From CAYSLC01 sp964431545 (GTDB lineage Bacteria > Desulfobacterota > Desulfobacteria > Desulfobacterales > JAABSP01), in assembly GCA_964431545.1 (NCBI GenBank), contig CAYSLC010000167.1, forward strand, positions 1 through 12,425: a DNA stretch of 12,425 nucleotides, read 5' to 3'. Below the pieces are notes generated by a model that was given only the letters and a program-made list of their open reading frames with translations, was not told the DNA's origin and made no database searches. This document shows positions 7,700 to 12,425 of this stretch, piece by piece; within the stretch, counting starts at the first letter, position 1; each line of letters begins with the position of its first letter. The position numbers were made by a program, and so were the translations under genes.

Positions 7700-7796
7700 T
7701 CACAGGGGTTGAAAGGAAAAATACGCCGGTTTTGTTAGGAGATGATGAAGATTGTGTTAGAATTTCGTTACGGATCGAAAACCGGGCCGACCCGCC

Positions 7797-8969
7797 TCAG
7801 GCCGCCTCGCGGTGGGGCCCTCCGGTAACCACACCCTCCCCCGTCCGGTCCAGCCGGTCCAGGGTCTCCCGGAGAGAGGAACGGTATTCATCCACGGCGT
7901 CGCGGGTGAAGTCCATGTGGTCCATGAGCATCCCATGGCGCCGGATGAGGTCCCGGAAGCGGATCAACGGCTTCATGGCGATGTCCCGGGGGTCGATCCG
8001 GGGGGTGCCCGGGGATTCCCGGTCATGGGTTTTGATCCGCCGGATCAGGTCGGGCTCTTGTTTGAGGAGCTTCAGAATCTCGCCCTCCTTCCAGTCGGAT
8101 ACGGTGATATGGGCGCCATCCTCCACGGCGAACCGGGTCAGACGGTCGAGGGACCGGATCGCGTACCGGAGTCGTCCGGTGAAATTGATCACCTGCCGCA
8201 GGGAGACGAAGAGGTGGACCATGGTCTCCTTTACCCCGCCGAGCCGATCGATCCAGCCGTCGAGGGTCCCCCGGAGACTCTCGACCCGGCTTGCCATGCC
8301 GCCGGCGGCGTCGGTCTCCCTGGCCCGGGACAACCCGCCGACCATGACGGAGAGGCCGTGAATCCGCAGGCGGAGTTCATTCCGGAGGGATTTGAAGGCG
8401 GCATACTGGATCTCCAGGCTCTCCTGATGCCCCATGAGACGGTTCGCGCCCCCTTCCAGGGACTGGAGCAGGGCGTGCAGATAGGTCTGCATGGAGGCCC
8501 ACCGGCCTCCGAGATCGTTGAGCAGGGCGCCCACCGACGCGGGCTTGCGCAGGAGCCGTCCCACCCCGCCGGCGGTTACGGCGGCGGTCAACTCGTCCGC
8601 CGTGACAAAGGGGTCCATGTCCCTGAATGTCCGGTCCATCCGGTTCAGGTAATCCGGGATGGATCGCGGGGCCTCGGGGGTGAGATCGATGTCGAGAATC
8701 CGCCCCAGGCGGCCCCGAAGCTGCTCGATCTCCACCGACGCCCTGGAGAGGAGGGCCGAAAGGTCGCTCTCCAGGTCCGTCACGGCTCCGTCGTCCCCCG
8801 GTTCCCGGAGGAGCCGGTCGACCATGGACTGGGCATGGGCCTCGGCCGCCTTGATGTCGGGTTCCGGGATGCCTTTCGGCGGAACAATGGCCCGGGAATC
8901 GTCCGTATCGGGACGACCCACGGACCGAGGGCCTATGGGGCGAGGGGCGTCTGACCGGCTTTCTACCAT
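7797..8969 (-). CDS. Largely helical protein, possibly TelA-like
   Basis: This 390-residue protein is almost entirely helix-forming apart from a proline-rich N-terminus (1-40). It has no signal peptide, membrane segment or catalytic motif that I can see. Residues 135-215, running from GVGRLLRKPASVGALLNDLG through WASMQTYLHALLQSLEGGANRL to GLSVMVGGLSRARE, recall the long helical domain of TelA (toxic anion resistance) proteins. The later LFVSLRQVINFTGRLRYAIRS could match their C-terminal bundle. The resemblance is weak and the normal TelA partners (TerD-type genes) are absent, so the name is tentative. ATG 8969 is chosen because GGAGGAG stands directly upstream; an in-frame start at 9002 would bypass that site. 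It has its own promoter at 9019-9047. Confidence 0.8.
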   Translation of the reverse strand: MVESRSDAPRPIGPRSVGRPDTDDSRAIVPPKGIPEPDIKAAEAHAQSMVDRLLREPGDDGAVTDLESDLSALLSRASVEIEQLRGRLGRILDIDLTPEAPRSIPDYLNRMDRTFRDMDPFVTADELTAAVTAGGVGRLLRKPASVGALLNDLGGRWASMQTYLHALLQSLEGGANRLMGHQESLEIQYAAFKSLRNELRLRIHGLSVMVGGLSRARETDAAGGMASRVESLRGTLDGWIDRLGGVKETMVHLFVSLRQVINFTGRLRYAIRSLDRLTRFAVEDGAHITVSDWKEGEILKLLKQEPDLIRRIKTHDRESPGTPRIDPRDIAMKPLIRFRDLIRRHGMLMDHMDFTRDAVDEYRSSLRETLDRLDRTGEGVVTGGPHREAA

Positions 8970-9018
8970 GGTCTCCTCCAAAGGGTTAGGGGTCCATACC
9001 ACAACAGAAGATGCCGGA

Positions 9019-9047
9019 AGTATAGGTGAAACCGAGGGTCAAGTCAA
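9019..9047 (-). promoter_or_regulatory. Sigma-70-type promoter of the TelA-like gene
   Basis: On the minus strand TTGACT (9042-9047) is followed after exactly 17 bases by TATACT (9019-9024); both boxes match consensus at five of six positions. Transcription would start near 9012, about 43 bases before the ATG at 8969. The -35 box contains the TGA stop of the protease gene, so the promoter begins inside the end of that gene. Confidence 0.7.
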
Positions 9048-9556
9048 CGGGGCAAATCGAGGTCGGCCGACGCATCGTATCCGCCGACGGGGCCGAAGAA
9101 GAAGGTCTCCTGGTTCGGGGCGGATCCGGGATCAAACGCGATACGAACCTTTTCCAGAAAACCGCGATACCCCAAGACGACGGGTCCCTCCCATTGTTCG
9201 GAAACGAAAACGGTCCCGTCGACGCAAAGATCACAACCGCACCCTTCTTCGGCCAGCAGCGTAATCTTTACGCGACACAACGAACCGGAGTAGTCCCCTA
9301 ATCGGGTACTGAGCCGGATCTCTTCGGTGGGCGGGCCAAGCTCGTCCCCGACAGTCTCCGCTGTTTCCCAGTCGATGACCGACCATTCGGCACCGGTGTC
9401 CAACAACGCGATGTCCTGTCCCTCCGTGTTTCCGATCCGGCATTTCACAGCGAGGGTCAAACGCCAGTAGCCCTTTCCATGGCTGGTCAGAAAAGAGGCG
9501 AATCCGCTGCTCCATGGCGTATGGATACCGCCTGAACTCCGGAACAGATGCCCCAT
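9044..9556 (-). CDS. Retropepsin-like aspartic protease
   Basis: The 170-residue protein carries the retropepsin active-site signature ALLDTGAEWSVID (50-62; catalytic Asp53) after a short beta-rich lead (RLTLAVKCRIGNTEGQ). The matching C-terminal element VVLGYRGFLEKVRIAFDP (126-143) resembles the family's ILG-x-DFL pattern, which closes the active site. One DTG per chain means it should work as a homodimer, as in retroviral proteases. Between them CGCDLC (106-111) offers three cysteines. The N-terminal 30 residues show no clear signal peptide. ATG 9556 lies 12 bases after the stop of the DUF5678 gene, with no strong ribosome site, so translational coupling is likely. A short acidic tail follows the core. 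Substrates are unknown. Confidence 0.85.
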   Translation of the reverse strand: MGHLFRSSGGIHTPWSSGFASFLTSHGKGYWRLTLAVKCRIGNTEGQDIALLDTGAEWSVIDWETAETVGDELGPPTEEIRLSTRLGDYSGSLCRVKITLLAEEGCGCDLCVDGTVFVSEQWEGPVVLGYRGFLEKVRIAFDPGSAPNQETFFFGPVGGYDASADLDLPR

Positions 9557-9568
9557 GTCAAAAACCGG

Positions 9569-9964
9569 TTAAACTCTCAGGAAGCTCGCGCCATTGAGGG
9601 CTCCGGCACACTTCAGCCGTCGGTGTAGTTCGCGCCGGCTCACATGGCTGCCGAGCATGACACCCTGCTTCAGGGCAACCCATCTTCCTTGGTACCGATC
9701 CGCGTTCTCCTTGAGCCACAGAGAGTCGGACGACAGGCTCGAACCTGAAGCGGATATTCCCGGTTCGGCATTCGGTTCGGCCAGCACTCTCCGCCAGTTT
9801 TCGACGGTTCCGGAAAGGTTCTCTGGAACCGTCGACAATAACTGACGCGCCTCCGAAACCCGACCGCCTTGAACGAGATCCATGACCTCCGTGACCATCT
9901 CCGATTCCCCGTGGATCACGGTGGAGGGACTCTCTTCGTCTCCGATCCGCGTTGGAAGATCCAT
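9569..9964 (-). CDS. DUF5678 domain protein
   Basis: The last fifty residues of this small protein (about 81-130 of 131) match DUF5678: SLWLKENADRYQGRWVALKQ, then GVMLGSHVSRRELHRRLKCAG and the end GASFLRV. The invariant-looking W-x-x-x-N-x-x-x-Y-x-GxWVAL core is present. The part before it (22-60) is a short helix pair (VTEVMDLVQGGRVSEARQLL) and a serine-rich linker. The start is uncertain. ATG 9964 has a weak purine-rich site about ten bases upstream. An in-frame TTG at 10033 would give 154 residues with a basic start (MKAKKRNQR). Its stop lies 12 bases before the protease gene, and the two almost certainly form one operon from the promoter at 10187-10215. The function of DUF5678 is unknown. 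Confidence 0.8.
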   Translation of the reverse strand: MDLPTRIGDEESPSTVIHGESEMVTEVMDLVQGGRVSEARQLLSTVPENLSGTVENWRRVLAEPNAEPGISASGSSLSSDSLWLKENADRYQGRWVALKQGVMLGSHVSRRELHRRLKCAGALNGASFLRV

Positions 9965-10186
9965 GGCGCTACAACCTCTCCATTCTCCCGATGCTTCTGG
10001 AGTTGCTCTCTGGTTCCTTTTTTTGGCTTTCAACCGCTTGATTTCCCTTGGTCCCTCTGACTGTCCCCCCGTTCGATAACCCGGCCGATCGCGGTTTTGA
10101 GACGAAGACGATCATCAATGTCCATTCGTCGTTCAGGGGGGCTCCGTTACCGCCCAGGGCAGTAGACGTCGATCCGCATTAGCAAC

Positions 10187-10215
10187 CATATACCAGATCG
10201 GCGAGACCGTATCAA
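10187..10215 (-). promoter_or_regulatory. Promoter of the DUF5678-protease operon
   Basis: On the minus strand TTGATA (10210-10215) and TATATG (10187-10192) are separated by 17 bases. Transcription would start near 10180, leaving a leader of about 150-215 bases depending on which start codon the DUF5678 gene uses. That is unusually long for this window. Confidence 0.55.
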
Positions 10216-10284
10216 TCAGAATTTACAATGTATCCCGCAGTGTTGACAAAAACGCCCCTCTTTCGTTCCGAACCACGGCTCTCG

Positions 10285-10461
10285 CTAGTGAAAGGAAACG
10301 GACACGAAGGGACTGTCTTCGATAACGCGCTTGGCGAGCGACTTCACTTTCGTGATTGCATCCTCCCTTGTCTTCCCGTAGACCATTGTTCCAGGTAAAT
10401 CGGGTATTTCCGCGATCCAACGACCGTCATCCTCAATTTCGATATCGATCTGGAGTTGCAT
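10285..10461 (-). CDS. HicB-like antitoxin, short form
   Basis: This 58-residue protein fits the short HicB fold. An N-terminal strand (MQLQIDIEIEDDGRWIAEIP) leads to the hallmark DLPGTMVYGKTREDAI (21-36), where family members have LPGC-x-x-x-GxTxEEA, and then a helix (TKVKSLAKRVIEDS). The start is firm: AGGGAGG stands five bases before the ATG at 10461. In type II toxin-antitoxin systems HicB neutralises the HicA mRNA interferase and represses the operon. No HicA-like sequence (double-stranded-RNA-binding fold with GSH motif) is visible on either side, and no extra DNA-binding domain is present. It could be a solitary or decayed antitoxin, or a stand-alone HicB-fold protein. It ends about 70 bases before the promoter of the DUF5678 operon on the same strand. 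Confidence 0.8.
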   Translation of the reverse strand: MQLQIDIEIEDDGRWIAEIPDLPGTMVYGKTREDAITKVKSLAKRVIEDSPFVSVSFH

Positions 10462-10865
10462 CAATTCCTCCCTTCAAGTCTGGGCTACATACACGAAAGC
10501 TCATCATTCAATCCAAAAGTGACGGCGGATTCGAAGCCGGTCCTTCTTTTTTAAGAATCGTTGTCAAGATGTCTTTCTGAATTGCGGCCAACAATACGTC
10601 CTTATGAGGAAATAATCACAGAACTGATCTGGGAAAAACGGAGGAAAACCGATAGCCGGCCTCGATTCATCCGACGATTCAGTAATTTACTTGAAGTTAT
10701 ACCGAATCGAGAAAAAAATCAACTCCGGGAAAATCATCTTGGTTGTCTCATTCGCTCTTGCATTGCCCACGATCGATAGGTAGAATACGCTCCCAATGCG
10801 CAGGTTGATCAACAACGCTTGACACCCCGGAGGCAGTAGGGAATCAGAGTAAAAGGAGTCGATCC
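10462..10865. other. 404-base AT-richer intergenic region
   Basis: No convincing gene is seen here. The longest plus-strand open frame (TTG 10561 to 10779, 72 codons) lacks a ribosome site and any recognised motif. The composition is visibly richer in A and T than the genes to the left. The only supported elements are a promoter at 10758-10786 and the ribosome site of the following gene. Confidence 0.5.
10758..10786 (+). promoter_or_regulatory. Possible promoter of the exported-protein genes
   Basis: TTGCAT (10758-10763) and TAGAAT (10781-10786, five of six to -10) are 17 bases apart. The start point would be near 10793, about 70 bases before the next gene. A perfect TTGACA at 10819 has no adequate -10 at the right distance. 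Confidence 0.4.
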
Positions 10866-11447
10866 ATGTTTCGACGGAAAACTGCGGTCAGCATCGTCTG
10901 TATCCTTTTATGCCTGTTGATTCCGGTTCAGGCACAGGCATTGATCGACATCGGCTTCGACATCCTGTCGGTGGGTCCCTTTTCCATCGGATTCGGTATC
11001 CCCTTGCGCGGTGGCGTGCTCGGGTTGCTGGGGCTGGGGGCATTGGTGGGCGGCGTCATCTGTTTCCTTTCGGGTGACGGATTTTCGGCATCCTACTCCG
11101 GCCCTCGTCAGCCGATCATTACCAAGGTCCGGGTGACCATCGACCCGGACGAGCACTACCCCGGGGAGCCCCTGCGCATCAAATTCCATGATATCATCAT
11201 AGACGACAAGATCCCGCTGCCGATGGGCGGATATCTGGAGGTGCGGGACGACGGGAATATGGTGTTTCGAGGGACGGATTTCGAGGGGTATGCCCGACTT
11301 CACTATAACCGTTCCCTGACCGTCTGGGACAATGAGGACACTTTGTTGATGGTCTTGACCATCGACGACGGCCGTCTGATCGTGGTCCAGAAAAAGCTGA
11401 TGGGATCGGATCGATTGCTCAAGCTGCTGTTTGGCGGCATCGAATGA
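10866..11447 (+). CDS. Exported or membrane-anchored hypothetical protein
   Basis: I do not recognise a family. The 193 residues begin with a classic signal peptide: basic MFRRK, a hydrophobic core (VSIVCILLCLLIP) and a likely cleavage after AQA at 23-25. A second hydrophobic, glycine-rich segment (about 46-68, GVLGLLGLGALVGGVICFL) may anchor the mature protein. The rest (85-175) alternates short strands and looks like one beta-sandwich domain, with KVRVTIDPDEHYPGEPLRIKF and a repeated turn style at DDGNMVFRGTDFEGYARL. AAAAGGAG stands eight bases before the ATG. The SUMF1-domain gene starts 76 bases downstream on the same strand, suggesting a shared transcript. It probably acts in the envelope. 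Confidence 0.8.
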   Translation: MFRRKTAVSIVCILLCLLIPVQAQALIDIGFDILSVGPFSIGFGIPLRGGVLGLLGLGALVGGVICFLSGDGFSASYSGPRQPIITKVRVTIDPDEHYPGEPLRIKFHDIIIDDKIPLPMGGYLEVRDDGNMVFRGTDFEGYARLHYNRSLTVWDNEDTLLMVLTIDDGRLIVVQKKLMGSDRLLKLLFGGIE

Positions 11448-11523
11448 GTCCGTAAAGCGTTCAATGTATGAAGACAAATATTACCCGAAAGCCCTTGTCG
11501 GGGTCGTTGTCCGGAGGAACGGA

Positions 11524-12425
11524 ATGAAGTCTTTTTCTGCCTGCATGATTCGAGTCGGCGTCACATTGGTCGTTGTCCTATTCGGTCTTTCCCATTTCGC
11601 CGATTGTGCGGAACCGCCGTGCCGACGGCGGCTGATCAACATCTGCGACGAGCAGGATGGGAACGCCATCTGCCGGCTGTTGGGCCAGGACGCGCCGGAG
11701 ACGGTCGGATCCATAGCCGAGTTTCTCCGCAATATCTCCCACCTCGATTCTGATATGCAACAGGATTTGATCTGCGCCCGGCTAATGGGCCGGAAGAAGG
11801 TGTTGGACCTGGGAACGAAGGTCGTCGATGGCGCGGGCTCGGAAAACCATTACACGTTCGAATCGACGGATTCCAGATGGAAACTCGACATCCGGAACCC
11901 AGAGTACAAAAAGTTGGTGGAGAGTTTTCAGAAGGTGGAGCGGTTGAAGCTCTGTCCCCCGCGCACGATCATCTTCGATCTTGAGGGAATGATCTCCGAT
12001 GTCGAGGCCACTTACGCCGACGGTATCTTGTCCCGGTTCGACGTCACCGTCGATGGGGTCCGGTTGATCCGGATCGAAACGGCGTTAACCGGAGAAGGCA
12101 AATTCAAAGATCATATAAAGCCGCTTCAGAAGCGATTGAGCCGTGAATATGACCGGTATATGAATGTGGGGCTGAAGGCGGAGCCTGAAAAGGACGGGTC
12201 ATCACAGACGACGCCGATCGCCGCGGCCCCCGCCGGAGACCTGGAGATGTTCACAAACCGTTTCGGCATGGAATTTGTCGAGATACCAGCGGGGGAGTTC
12301 TGGATGGGCGATAGCAGTTGGGTTTGCTGGGGAGACGACCAAAAACCATCTCCGCATCGGGTAAAAATCAGCAAGCCATTCTTCATGGCAAGACACGAGG
12401 TAACGCAAGGACAATGGAATAGCGT
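11524..12425 (+). CDS. Exported protein with SUMF1/FGE-type domain (partial)
   Basis: This frame is open from ATG 11524 to the end of the window (300 codons, no stop), so the gene is cut off at its 3' side. GGAGG (11513-11517) lies six bases upstream. Residues 1-29 look like a signal peptide (CMIRVGVTLVVVLFGLSHFADCA). Residues 30-220 are an unrecognised cysteine-containing region with two short helical parts and a beta-rich core (GILSRFDVTVDGVRLIRIET). A proline-alanine linker follows. From about 243 the sequence FGMEFVEIPAGEFWMG, then HRVKISKPFFMARHEVTQGQW, is the start of a formylglycine-generating-enzyme (SUMF1) type domain. That fold covers true sulfatase activators, ergothioneine-type enzymes and many inactive binding modules; the catalytic cysteines would lie beyond the window, so activity cannot be judged. 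Confidence 0.85.
   Translation, partial: MKSFSACMIRVGVTLVVVLFGLSHFADCAEPPCRRRLINICDEQDGNAICRLLGQDAPETVGSIAEFLRNISHLDSDMQQDLICARLMGRKKVLDLGTKVVDGAGSENHYTFESTDSRWKLDIRNPEYKKLVESFQKVERLKLCPPRTIIFDLEGMISDVEATYADGILSRFDVTVDGVRLIRIETALTGEGKFKDHIKPLQKRLSREYDRYMNVGLKAEPEKDGSSQTTPIAAAPAGDLEMFTNRFGMEFVEIPAGEFWMGDSSWVCWGDDQKPSPHRVKISKPFFMARHEVTQGQWNS

Larger units (their letters stand above)
7389..7796. other. 408-base intergenic region without a gene
   Basis: I see no convincing gene between the upstream end of aat and the end of the TelA-like gene. Short open frames on both strands lack ribosome sites and family features. The region holds two strong hairpins (7640-7661 and 7679-7699) and an AT-richer stretch at about 7707-7775. 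Confidence 0.5.

Noticed and set aside
10516..10618. Minus-strand stretch ending in an open reading of about 34 codons, including AIQKDILTTILKKEG, before the HicB-like gene
   Set aside because: It reads like a protein tail and could be a HicA remnant, but it has no start codon with a ribosome site and no HicA motif.
10561..10779. 72-codon plus-strand frame starting TTG
   Set aside because: It has no ribosome site, no recognised motif and starts at a rare codon in an AT-richer gap; it may be chance.
10819..10847. Perfect TTGACA box ahead of the exported-protein gene
   Set aside because: The -10 position 17 bases on is AATCAG, a poor match, and transcription would start inside the ribosome site.
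11481..11732. Minus-strand frame of 83 codons opposite the SUMF1-domain gene
   Set aside because: It is opposite a plus-strand frame with signal peptide, ribosome site and uninterrupted coding to the window end.

Overview
The window is GC-rich bacterial DNA with strong Shine-Dalgarno sites and an ordinary chromosomal gene mix. An MttB-type methyltransferase next to a HutC-type regulator would suit an anaerobe such as a Desulfobacterota (deltaproteobacterial) lineage. That placement is an inference from gene content; there is no rRNA or other taxonomic marker here.

Left part (1-2121, + strand): a DUF4259-ankyrin fusion protein, then an unrecognised 206-residue protein. Middle left (2152-6599): an MttB-superfamily methyltransferase homologue with a TPR-like N-terminus (minus strand) faces a divergent plus-strand set of HutC/UTRA regulator, pyruvate kinase and a DUF488 (YeaO-type) protein. 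These three lie 37-38 bases apart and look like one operon. The region between the methyltransferase and the regulator holds a near-consensus promoter and up to three similar operator-like sites. The regulator may therefore control itself, the pyruvate kinase operon and the methyltransferase.

Middle (6642-8969, minus strand): leucyl/phenylalanyl-tRNA-protein transferase (aat, N-end rule pathway), a 400-base gap with two hairpins, and a mostly helical TelA-like protein. Its promoter overlaps the stop codon of the gene upstream of it.

Right part (9044-12425): a two-gene minus-strand unit of a DUF5678 protein and a retropepsin-like aspartic protease, with its own promoter. Beyond it is a 58-codon HicB-like antitoxin gene with no visible HicA partner, then about 400 AT-richer bases with no convincing gene. 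Two plus-strand exported proteins follow. The second carries a new N-terminal region in front of a formylglycine-generating-enzyme (SUMF1) type domain and runs off the window end. This part has more AT, small accessory genes and few housekeeping genes.

No tRNA, rRNA, CRISPR array, insertion sequence or integrase was found. The strongest leads for something undescribed are the DUF5678-retropepsin pair, the TPR-like/MttB fusion with its HutC regulator and possible operators, and the DUF4259-ankyrin fusion.
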